Assembly (NCBI GenBank): GCA_004369085.1
Contig: ML210358.1
Location: 411-48,861, forward strand
From: Coprinopsis marcescibilis
Lineage: Eukaryota > Basidiomycota > Agaricomycetes > Agaricales > Psathyrellaceae
Direction of reading: 5' to 3'
DNA: 48,451 bases
Position 1 is the stretch's first letter; each line of letters starts with the position of its first letter. Of the stretch, positions 1 through 9,814 are shown piece by piece. Made by a program: the position numbers and the translations under genes. Under the pieces are notes generated by a model. It saw only the letters and a list, made by a program, of their open reading frames with translations. It did not search any database and was not told the origin of the DNA.

Positions 1-109
1 CAGTACAGGCCGAAGCGTGACATCAGTCACAAATGATGGCAACAATGGTTTGAATGAATTTCGTTGTGCAAGCCATTATGCAAAACACTGTAATGCCCGG
101 ATAGGGGTA

Positions 110-480
110 TATGGTGGTGCAGACTCGTATTTCAGTAAGTAGTACCGCTCAGAGGCACTGTACAACCTTGTGCGAATGTGCTAGTCGGTTTCCGTACCTC
201 ATCGGCTTTCCCAGCTATTCAAGACAGTTATTAAGCAATTAAAACCAACGGGGACTTCAACATTAGTACTGTAAGAACCTCCTCAAATCATGTGTCATTT
301 GATGTTAGGTCAAGTGCTGTAGGCTGTCTGTACTTAGGTAAGTGCGGTACAATGTGGTTCATTTCAACCGGACTGACTGGCATATCCGTGCTCACAAGTT
401 TGAATGAAGTCGCCTTGCGCCTCGGCCCATTTGGGGTGCTGAACAAGGCCACCTGTCCGACTCGACGGCAACCCGTTGGT
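110..480 (-). repeat. NLR upstream-flank block, copy 1
   Basis: This stretch matches, in order and in the same orientation, the region at 27955-28340 that lies immediately upstream of NLR copy E. Shared stretches include TGGTGGTGCAGACTCG, TTCCCAGCTATTCAAGACAG, AAGAACCTCCTCAAATC and AAGTGCGGTAC. In E the block is the upstream side of a minus-strand gene, so the matching block here suggests another minus-strand NLR copy just left of the window. That is inference: positions 1-109 hold no recognisable NLR exon. Confidence 0.6.
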
Positions 481-499
481 GATGTTCTGACCATCTAAA

Positions 500-830
500 A
501 ATGCGGTACATGTAGTTCCTGGAAATGGGACTGACCTATATCTGCAATTGCCAGCCGCCCCTCGCTCAATCTGCTTGGCTCGGTTGCGCCGGCACATATT
601 CTCGCGTTATCAGCGACACAGAGGTGAGGACTACCAGTCTAAATGTTTGACATCCGTTATTTACCTGTTTTGTTTACAGTTTACGCATTGGTGAATTGAT
701 TGAACGTCGCGGCCGGCTAGAGACTAGGTAAGCACGGGTGGTGACGTTTACAATGTTCTCGATGTATTGACTGACCTTCGCAAGATGCCTTGTACAGCCC
801 ATCGCCATGAGCCAGCCTGCCTCAGTGAAG
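500..830. repeat. dispersed intergenic repeat, copy 1
   Basis: Copy of a repeat family also seen at 14186-14890, 18167-18680 and 22790-23300. Conserved landmarks are CGGTAC followed by TGTAGTTC, GACTGACCTA, CAATTGCCAGCCGCC, TTGACATCCGTTATTTACC and GGCTAGAGACTAG. The part from 720 to 830 matches 14400-14500 (TTTACAA, GTACTGACC, GCAAGATG). No long conserved reading frame is visible, and I saw no terminal inverted repeats. The origin is unknown: a non-autonomous element or a decayed gene segment are both possible. From 830 to 1053 I see nothing recognisable. Confidence 0.6.
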
Positions 831-1053
831 CAATCTGAATACCTTGTAAAACCATTTAAATGGTTGAAATCCCCGTTTATAACAAGCGGCACAGGACAAC
901 CGTCCCACCGCTGGCTACCGCTTTATTCAAGCAGGGTGGCTGTTTTTTCTCAAGGGTGCAACCGCTTTCCTCGCCGCTTGTTTTAAACGGCGCCGCGTCG
1001 CATAGTGTACGTATCATCGATTGGGGAGACATTTGGATTCGCTAAAGCAGTTC

Positions 1054-2241
1054 ATGAGTCGGTTGGACTTCTTTCGCCAGCTTGTTAAGTCTAGTACGCC
1101 CGATACCACCAACGCCAACCACAACCACAATGTCAATACCAACCTCGACCCAAAGGACGCCAACATACAAGATAACCTTTCCCGAACCCTGCTCTTCCAA
1201 GCCTCTATCCTCCAATCGAGCCTGGGTGACCATGTAGGTGCAATCGCGAGTGCGAACGAAGGTGCTGAGCTTTCGCGTCGGTTGGCGCTTTCCAGGGTCG
1301 GTGAATCCACATCAGCACCACTAGGTTCAGAGTCTAAACTTGTATACGTCCTTCGGGCCCCCAGGACTACCCTACTCAGACTCCGTGGAATTACAACTGC
1401 AACTGGCGGAAAGGTTGATGGTGTTGGGTCAAGTGAGGAACGAGGCGGGCAAACATAAGGGTGCAGCGGAGGTTTTGGCTGAGGCGGTTGATGTCTGTCG
1501 GGGGGCTGTTGCTGCCGATGCGGGTGCAGGCGTGGATGAGGGTGCCGAAGGAGGCTTGAAGGTGAAGATGAAAGTGGATAAGTTAACCGCGACGCGGATA
1601 AAGGAGAAAAGTTTAGCGAGGGCGTTGAATTCGTACGCGTGGTACGTCTTCGAGGGGGATCATTCGGATGCTACAACCCCGGCTTATGCGCAGGGTTTGG
1701 AAGCGGCAGAGGAGTCTGTACGGATTCTGCGACGCCTCCTCCCTGGTCTCGATGCCAGAACCAGGAACGACATTTGTACTACGGTCTCGCTCGACGACGA
1801 AAAAGAGAGACTCGACTTGCAGATCGCGTTGTTAAACTCAATGGACACCCTCATGCGGTGTTACAATTTCTACTCTCGGTGCGCCGACACGCTCGTCCTC
1901 GCGTCTGAAGGCCATACCCTGCTCCGAAGCCTACACACATCATTACTAAGGGAGGACGTACACCCGGAAGAGAAAGAAGCGTATGGTAGCTGGGCGACTA
2001 TTCCAGTTGTGGCTTGAACAAACAGTATGCGGAGGCATTGGCGGGCGTTGGCAGGAGGGAGGAGGCGGCGATGGCTGCGCGGCAGGCGGTGGAGGAAGCG
2101 GGGAGGTTGATTAGCTGGAATAAGGTCAGGTATGGGAAGAAGTTTGGGGAGTGTGTTGCGTTGCTTGAGGGTTTGACGGATGCATCCCCAGGTGCGGGTT
2201 CAGGTGCAGGTGTAGCTACTGTGAATGTGGGTTCTACCTAG
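1054..2241 (+). CDS. TPR-repeat protein (possibly truncated)
   Basis: Three exons give an in-frame protein of about 346 residues: 1054-1300, 1380-1957 and 2026-2241. The introns are 79 bp (GTGAAT to CTACTCAG) and 68 bp (GTACAC to AAACAG). Without them the gene would look frameshifted. Tetratricopeptide-like helical pairs are visible: LLFQASILQSSLGDHVGAIA near residues 50-70, LAERLMVLGQ followed by AAEVLAEAVDVCR, and YAEALAGVGRREEAAMAARQ near the C-terminus. TPR arrays are protein-binding scaffolds; Agaricomycete TPR proteins are usually much longer and often follow a signalling domain. No such domain is readable upstream, so this may be the C-terminal remnant of a larger gene or a short stand-alone TPR protein. 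The start is the first ATG of the open frame. The third-exon composition (Gly/Ala rich end) is low complexity. Confidence 0.55.
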
Positions 2242-2439
2242 TATGTATCATTTGCCATGAATTCTGTTAATTTGTTCAGGATTTTGAATTTGAGGTGATA
2301 GAAAATTGGGCACTGCGCTTAAATCCCAGTTAAAGCAAGTCCAAAGACCTTGAGGCTACTCAAGCTAGCGTCAGAAGTACCAACACCATCAGATATAAAA
2401 AGACGCTGTCACCAATTCATAGTAAGTATGTGGAGTCGA

Positions 2440-2590
2440 TTCAGTTGAAAGCGCAACGGTGGGTGAGATGTTGCATGCAATGACTCGACATCACCAACCT
2501 GGGGCTGAACGCAGCATCTTCAAACCCAGTCCTTAGGCCTTAGATTCCGGTAACATCACGAAAGACAGATCTCACAAGACGAGTACTACG
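2440..2590 (+). repeat. match to orphan gene fragment at 23.9 kb
   Basis: This stretch resembles 23861-24000 (CAGTTGAAAG, GACATCACCAACCTGG, GGGCTGAACGCAGC against GGGCTGGACGCAGC, then GATTCCGGTAAC against GATTTCGGTGAC). The copy at 23.9 kb keeps an open reading frame and this one does not, so this is probably a decayed fragment of the same gene. The rest of the gap 2242-3399 contains no gene I can support. One long minus-strand open frame (2760-3182) has no recognisable motif and no ATG start. Confidence 0.45.
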
Positions 2591-3399
2591 GCAAGAGCAC
2601 CGGCTGACAGCCCCCAGAATACCGAATCGTACGCCATCCCTGTTAAAGAATATGAATCTGTATCTTTGGACGAGTTCAGCGCGCAAGGCTGGCCCTCCGG
2701 GTGTTCATAAGTAGCTTAATGTTCCACCTAAGTTCTTCTTGTGTGGCATTCGCAGTCGTTTATCTTGCGAAAGCGGCCGTCATTAGCGCATGCGGCTCCC
2801 GGGCTGTAAAGGACAATACAAATCTCCCAACTGACTTGTGATTGACTTCTTCGGGGAAACCAGCATTGCTTTGTGTACAGATAGGCCGAGAATATGTCAT
2901 AACCGGTAGCTGTCTCCACAGAACCCGTTTATCTATGTAGGTAGTAGTTTGCGGAGATTTTTGAGAACCGCACCAAGCACAACTGGGCAGCTTAGCCTCG
3001 AGGACTACTTTGAAACCCGGCCGAGTCGGAGTGGCAAGCATGCCACATTCGCAGTGGGATTGGTAAGGGATGGGTCGCGCAATTACCTGAGACTCAATTT
3101 TTGAGTTAGTTGCTGCATATTGAGTGACCTTATGCACTGTACGAGAAGGCTGAGGTCCTCTACGAGCTGGTTTAAACCCCAAGTTCCGACGCGAGTGACG
3201 TGATCTGGACGACTCACATGATCAATGTTTGATGATCATGATGGCGTCGCGGTCGTGTTTGGTCCCCTGATTCGATACGCGCCTAAACCCTGACCTCTAG
3301 CCACAGCTTGCACTTACATCCCATTGTCATTGCCAAAGTACTAGATTCTTCGTGGGATATCTCTACACCAGCGTGGCTCGGTGTTAATCGCTACTTGGC

Positions 3400-3406
3400 T
3401 ATAAAG
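3400..3406 (+). promoter_or_regulatory. TATA box of the FunK1 kinase gene
   Basis: TATAAAG lies 42 bp before the chosen ATG at 3449. The spacing implies a very short 5' leader. Confidence 0.4.
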
Positions 3407-3448
3407 GCAAGGCTACAAACCAGGTAAGTTCCCCTTATCCCATATGCC

Positions 3449-6188
3449 ATGTCAAAGCCTCAGCCTTTGATGAATAGCCCGCCTCACCAAGCTACATCCG
3501 AGACACCTCGAAAGACAGGTGGAGCCAGTGAACGAATCAACGCTCCAAATAGCGATCTCAAAAAACAGCGCGATCTTCGAATGGACAACGTCAAGGATCA
3601 TACCATTTCGTGCCCGCCTGTCGACTGGTTTACCACATTCCTGCGCGACAGCAGCAACGACAAGTGGTCAGCTGAGACGGCTTCACAAGTTCTAAACCAA
3701 CTCGACGAATCCACCTTTAACGGAGAACGCGGATGGGTCGCTTTATCAGACCAGTTGGCTCAGAGCCCACAACCGAATGAAGACGATGTGTATGCAACCC
3801 TGAACGGGATCTACAACTCAATCATCAACCAGACGAATGGAGTCTACGGCGAAAGGCTGGAGCCGACAACAATGTTTCGAACTACCGCAAATAAGGCAGG
3901 AAAACGGGATGTTGCAGGCAGGAAAACGCGCCCTGATGGCCAATCGGGCTTGGTTGTTCTTCCTGCTACCAAAATAGTTCTTCGTCGCAGCCCCCGTCTT
4001 GCTGCCAAGTATGGGGCAAAGGAAAAGCTTCCTGAAACCTCCCAACAAGCATCCGGATGCGCTGGAATCTACGAATTCAAGAAGGACAAGGCCGACAGGC
4101 ACCAGGTACGTGTTTCCTTTAGTTAAACCAATCCGACTCGCCACTGATCCTATACACATAGAACGACAAGCAAATGATACACGGCGCATCAGAGCTATTT
4201 TACAATGACCCTCGAAGACGTTTTACGTTTGGGTTGACAATCGAAAAAACTGCGACTAGACTCTGGTATTTCAACCATAGCTACATCTGCATCACTGAGG
4301 AATTCGATTGCAACAAGGTGTGTAATTCGCAAATGCTTAGACCACCACTGCCAACTCACTCGCCCACTTTTAGGACCCTGAGGCGCTCATCCGATTCTTT
4401 TTATACATAACCTTCGCCTCAGAGGAGCAGCTTGGGTTTGACACGACTGTCGAACGACGCGCGGAGGCAGGCGAGGTCTACTTCCTCTACAAAGTCGAGG
4501 AAAAACACTACCGAACTGTTGGTAACCCACTGGCTGAAGACAGCGCCTGGCTCATGAACTCGCGGGCGGTCCGTGTGTGGACCGTCCGCTTGGCCGACAA
4601 GAAGGGCAAGTTCTTGTCCGAAACAGAAAACGTACTGAAGGATGCTTGGCTCTACGACGACAATGGCGGCGAGTTAGCGAAGCAAACGGAGCTTATTAAT
4701 GCTGCAAAAGCTGTGGACTTGAAAACCCCTCCCAGCCCCGGCGAAGATAAGCGGGAGGATATCCTTCTCAATCTCTTTGTGCATATCGACCATGACTGGA
4801 TTGTTCAAGTTGAAGATAAAGACGACAAGACTCTGGTCCATCCACAGGCCGCAAAACTGGTCTATATGTCTGAGAAGGCACCCGATTGCTCGGCCCCCAC
4901 GCCCGATCCAAGCATACGGCAGTCCCTAACCCTGCCAGAACAGCAGCGGCTACTCATAGAAGCAAGCTAGAGCTCAAGTACCATGTCCGTGTTCATCGCC
5001 GCACTGTTTTCCGCGAAAAGTGCATACCGTTTTACGCGATCGACAATATCCCACTTGCCCTTCAATGCATTTCGACATACGCCCAAGGTAAGTTTGCTTC
5101 TTACGCACTAACTGCTATTCTCGGAGCTGACTTGTGTTTCCCAAGGGCTTGATGTGTTTCGTGAAATCGGGTATATCCATAGAGATATCAGCTACGGCAA
5201 CTGTCTGGTTTTCATCTCAGAAGGGGAAGAGCCAATCCCCAAGATATCTGATTTGGAGTATTGCAAAGCCTATAAAGACATCTCCATGCATGATCCTATT
5301 ACGGTCCGTTGCGTTCTTGCTAAAATATATTTACGATTGCTGAGACCGGGCTCACAGGGAACTCTCGAATTTATGGCGACGGAAGTAAGGACGCGACGTC
5401 TCCTATTCCGTGACCGCGTTAAGACCGACTTGGATAAAGCGCTTGCCGAAGCCGAGGGGGTAGGGAACCGCCGCAGACGAGTTAAGCGCGTTCCCAAACC
5501 TCAACCCCCCCCAGCTACCTCAGATTCGGAAGACGAACAAAAGAGCCTGTTCCACTTCCATTACTATCACGACCTCGAAGGCCTGATCTGGCTCTTTGTG
5601 TGGTTCATACTGTCGTACATCCCCGAACGCTTCAAAGGGAATGTGACGACTGCTCAACTATACAAGTGGCGCGTGCAGTTTGACAGCCTGTTCAAAGACG
5701 ACCCGACAGCTCTCCAGGACCTGTTTTTCGACGATTATGCTAAGAAGCTGAAAGCCAAAATTCAGTCGTGGGGATGGTACAAAGGCATGGAGCCTGTTAT
5801 CGGCTTGCTCCAGACTTCCTTTGAAGGCATGGGTACGACTTATGCAGCATTGCAAGCTACGGCGCAGGACAAGACGAAGGAAGGCTTCCGCCGGTGGTCT
5901 GATGACAAATTTAACGCCAAAATGTACGACTTCATCGTTTTAAAATTTGATAAAGTTCTCGAAGCATACCCGCTCGAAGAACAGCAAGATTGGAAGGTCA
6001 AATCTATGTGGGATTTGCCTGGCGCTCGTCGTAGCCTGTCAGACTTGGAGAATGAGGTCATGGGTAGCGATTTATTCGGGCCAGCTTTAGGAGCAAAGCG
6101 CTCCGCCAATAGGGACGAGGATGACAATTCAGAGGAGGAAGGAATGGAACGTAGAGCCACAAAGCGCGCGAACACCAGGGAGGGATGA
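3449..6188 (+). CDS. FunK1-type protein kinase
   Basis: Six exons: 3449-4105, 4162-4317, 4374-4867, 4939-5087, 5146-5303 and 5358-6188, about 814 residues. The catalytic loop IHRDISYGN (residues 496-504) has the HRDIS form typical of the fungal FunK1 family, followed by KISDLEYCK (518-526) in place of DFG and by GTLEFMATEV (539-548) in the activation segment. The N-terminal 200 residues are basic and Ser/Thr rich. The segment after residue 580 has SDSEDEQ and then the family-typical histidine and DLEGLIW region. The C-terminus is charged (RRATKRAN). These kinases are abundant in mushrooms; their substrates are unknown. Introns 1, 2, 4 and 5 (54-58 bp) have good splice signals and keep phase. 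The third intron (4868-4938) is less certain: it has a weak GTCTGA donor but a CTAAC branch site, and an intron near here is needed to keep frame before KYHVRVHRR. Confidence 0.9.
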
Positions 6189-6660
6189 TCTACCCGCGAG
6201 CGCTCAAGTTTGAATACAGACTGTACTGCAACTAGTTACCACGAACGGTTATGCCAGGTGTATTACTTCTCTTCTGCTTCTTTGCTTGCGTTTGTACTGC
6301 TATTATTTCTTACTCACATGGGGAGGAGGATCTGTCTGCCTGAATGATACTGTTATCTGGTGCCATATGTGTGTAACGTCTGCCTAAGGTGTTTACCCAC
6401 TATTACCTATTTGTTTTCGTTTAGCTGCTTTTTCAATTCAAGTGGCTTATTCAGTAAGACAAATATAATGTGTAGTATAGTGTTCAACCCTTCCAGAAGA
6501 ATGTATGGTAGCTACTCTCGCTTCATGAGGCACTGCGAGGTTATATTCGAGAATTAGGCTCAACAGGCCATCACAGGGAGCTTCCCGCAAAGCTAATGTC
6601 TTCATAGTCCACGTTGTTTTCAAAGTTCCCTCCCCCCTCATTTCAAGTTAGCCATCCTAG
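6189..6660. other. intergenic region between kinase and NLR copy A
   Basis: AT-rich spacer with the 3' ends of two convergent genes (kinase on +, NLR copy A on -). I see no further gene, repeat or RNA here. Confidence 0.5.
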
Positions 6661-6722
6661 CCTAGTCTTCGTCCTCCCAGTCTGAATCATCTTCATCCTC
6701 CCCGTCTGATTCCTCTTATTAA

Positions 6723-9082
6723 TTAATCCGAGTCTTCATACGTTTCACCCTCATCGTCCTCATCCCGAAGGAAGCGGAGATTGACCCCGACTGCCTCTCC
6801 AGGCCACGGATAGATGTTACAGAGTGGCTGCTGTTTCAGAATTTCCTCAAACCAGCCCTTGAGGTACCCCCGAGAAACCGGTCCACCTATAGCCGTAGTT
6901 AGCCTTCTAGCATGACCATGCACAGCCGCGCAGAAGAGACTGATCACCTTCTCCGAATCCCGGAAACTCTTGGTATTTGTGGTTGGGTTCCAATTCATTC
7001 TCTTTCATAGCATCAAATAGTTCCTGCATGTCTCGACGAACGCTTGGGTCCCACTGAAAGCACAGCTCAGCGCCATGCAAGGGGAAGGAACATGAGACGC
7101 ATTGGACTCACCTCGCTGCCCGCCAGTCGAGGGGCTTCGTAGAGCATGAACCCAAAAACCAGGCCGAAAGTGCGGCCGAAAAGATATTGTAGGGGCCGAG
7201 GAACACTAACAGCGTGCCTCACCAGATGGCGGGCGAGGCGGCTGAACAGGCCCCCGCAATCAAACTTTGACCCAGTCAACACTGGAACAGAGGTTTGAAG
7301 TCAGCGAGAATCCGGACATAGTAGTAGTATATAGTAAAAACGAGTTTGGATTGGTGAGTATACCAACTCCCCACACCGCGTGGGGTCCAGAAGAAAGTCC
7401 CGTACGCTTTTATGGTGCGGTTTTACCGCAACATCGTTGCCTTGGTCCCATTTTACGCTATACAGCGAATGTAGGTCTGAGAACATGGACACCAGCTGGC
7501 CTGGCTCGACTTGAAAGATCTCTTCCATCTCAGCGACTGACTGCCGACGCGAGTAAGCGATACGCACACCTTTCGCACCCGGTTCCAACAAAGGGTCAGC
7601 ATAAACCACATCGAACTTGACAAAAGGATATGGCAGGGAAAGCATCCGTACCAGCCGAATCACCGCAAGAGGATCCTCATCCTCGTGTTGGATCGCATAC
7701 TCCTTTGCGCAAACGCGAATTTGTTTTTGTAAAGCGCGTCCAGCTCCGCAAACGGATGCTTCCGCACTCGAACAGTACTGTCACCAGTGGGGTTGGTGTA
7801 TTTGATGACTTGTATCACAGTCGCGAGCTGGGTGCAAGGCCACCTGCCTCGCTGGGAGACGAACTTGACGACGGTGGATGCATAGACAAAGAGACCGGCT
7901 GCTGCGGCGACCAGCGTGTCGATATCTTCTGGGGAAGGCCAGTTAGTCTTTGCACGAGAATCGTCGCTTTCCTGACCGATGGTGTGAAATTCGGCCTGCA
8001 AAAAGGTTTTGATATCCGCCGAGGCGTCGTAATCGTTGAGGTTTATAACCTGGGCTCTTCCTTTTCATGTATCCAGAATCACCCAGAATGGCTATCTGAA
8101 GTGGACGTTCCGGTCGACTTGCCAGCAGAATTTTGAACGGGAGACGATCGTCGATGAACGTGGTGGAGAGAATCCTCAGAAGTTGGGTTTGGCTTTTCCG
8201 GTCGACGCACTCGTCAAGTCCGTCGATGCATATGAGATAGGGAAAGGAAGGCAAAAAAAACAACTGATCGTAGCCTTGCGGGAACGTCTCTCGCAATGGC
8301 TTAAGGATCAGCTCTTCCAGCTGGCATTCGATGGAGCGTTTGAACACCGATGGGTCCCTATCAACTGCGCGGAAAACGCAGTTCCCCAACGCTGGGTCGG
8401 ATGTGTTGGACAATGCGATTTGGTAGGCAATCGTCGGGATGAAATGCTGCAGGTTGTCCCGCTCGGGGTCGCTTGCCGAGAAGAAAAATGTCGCTGCCAC
8501 AAGGCCGGCAGGCTCGCATCGTTCAGCGGTTGTTTGCACAAGCGCCGACTTTCCCATCCCAGCCGAGCCTGTGATACACTGCAGCCTCGCAGATGTTGAC
8601 GATCTATCTTCAATCCAAGTTCTGATAGCGCCGAGCAGCCCAACACGGGTGTTTTCTTCGCATTTAGGTGGGTCGAACCTTTCTTGTGCATTGTACAGCG
8701 CGGAGCAGGCGATGTTGTTGAGCATCATCTTCTTCCCTGGTACCAGCCGGCCGCTGAGAATAGTGAACGGAGCAACAAGGTCTTACTCACTTCTGGCAAC
8801 GTCTTCGCTAGCATTGAAAGACATGCTGTTTGCCGCGAAGAAATGTGCGTCGTTGATCTGTGTTTCTTGAGCATTGGTGAACATCGAAGCAGGGCCATCG
8901 ATGGGGCAACCTAGATGATGCTCAGGACCAAGCTATAAACAGCATCTTGCGACGTTGAACTTACCATGGCTATCATTGCGCTTGTCGACAACATTTCCGC
9001 TGTTGGCACCTTCAGGGTGCTGTCCTCTCCGCTTGAGGACCTTCCAGTTCGGAAGCGGAATGCCCTTCCATCTTCAAGACAT
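6723..9082 (-). pseudogene. NACHT NLR copy A (decayed)
   Basis: All six exons of the family can be located, but the gene is broken many times. Exon 1 (9082-8965) has TGA as codon 3, where copies B, C, E and F have CGA (MSRRW). The NACHT exon starts at 8736 and keeps GSAGMGKS and CIDGLDEC. It has one extra G near 8053 and one missing base near 7710, so three frames are needed to read it. The end of the NACHT exon is deleted together with its donor site, and exon 4 (7281) has lost about 38 residues, including the motif IMEEWHRIYKP. Exons 5 (7053-6948) and 6 (6886-6723) are still in frame, with a 61 bp intron between them. The acidic tail is cut by a TAATTAAT stop, but an out-of-frame acidic stretch continues at 6715-6661. 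It is oriented away from copy B, with about 730 bp between the two starts. Confidence 0.9.
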
Positions 9083-9304
9083 AACCCGGCAGTTCTCCTG
9101 GAACTATGTATGCTGCGGCAAGGCCAAAAGGGAAGAGGAAAGTGGAAGTGATCCCACTGCTGAGTCCAATAACCATCAGCACAACATCCAAAGTTGATGC
9201 TACGATGGTGCGCTCGGATTTCAGTACTTAAGTACCCTCGACGTTCTTGAGTACGACTCGGTAAAACCAGCAGAAACTTGAACGTCAGCGCTACATACAA
9301 TCAG

Positions 9305-9580
9305 GCGGTACGTATCTTGTCAAATTGTCACGTCCAATCTGACCTTGGGCTGTCCTGTCGTACATTCCCTGCAATTCGCTAGGTTCATTAAAGTATTATT
9401 GAGGCCTTGGCAAGTGTTCATCCGTCTCTTGACATTTTACATGGAGGTGGTCAGCGAACACTGGCAGGATCAATTAATAAAATTGCTGAATCCCTCAAAC
9501 TGAACGCTGACCCACCCTAAACAACTCCCGACAAATCGAGAACTGGCCCGTGCGCAACTATCGTGCCTCAGCGTTCAACC
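9305..9580. repeat. NLR upstream block shared with copy F
   Basis: This lies upstream of copy A and matches 33325-33575 upstream of copy F: CTTGGGCTGTCCTGTCGTAC, ATTCCCTGCAATTC, GGTTCATTAAAG, CACCCTAAACAACTCCC and ACTGGCCCGTGCGCAACT are common to both. It is evidence that promoter-proximal DNA was duplicated with the genes. The block sits between the divergent genes A and B and may also serve B. The rest of 9083-9814 shows only weaker similarity to other NLR 5' flanks. Confidence 0.7.
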
Positions 9581-9814
9581 TTCCTTTCATAATCACTACA
9601 TTCCTGATCACACTGACATCGTTCTGACGCGTAAAGCCAATAAGTAGAAAACTCGACCGGCCCTAAAGCATCACATGAATACCACGTGAATTAAGTACCC
9701 GATGATCGCTTGGCAAGTGTTGAATAGCGTTCACACCCAAGACGCGAACAGGATCATTTCTACCTCCTGCCTCTTAGCCTTGCCGTAGCATCGATTTCAC
9801 GAGAACTCCCGGAT

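Noticed and set aside
1054..2241. TPR gene first read as frameshifted pseudogene
   Set aside because: Two introns with good donor and acceptor sites (1301-1379 and 1958-2025) restore one frame, so no frameshift is needed.
2760..3182. A 140-codon minus-strand frame
   Set aside because: No ATG start, no motif and no homologue visible elsewhere in the window.
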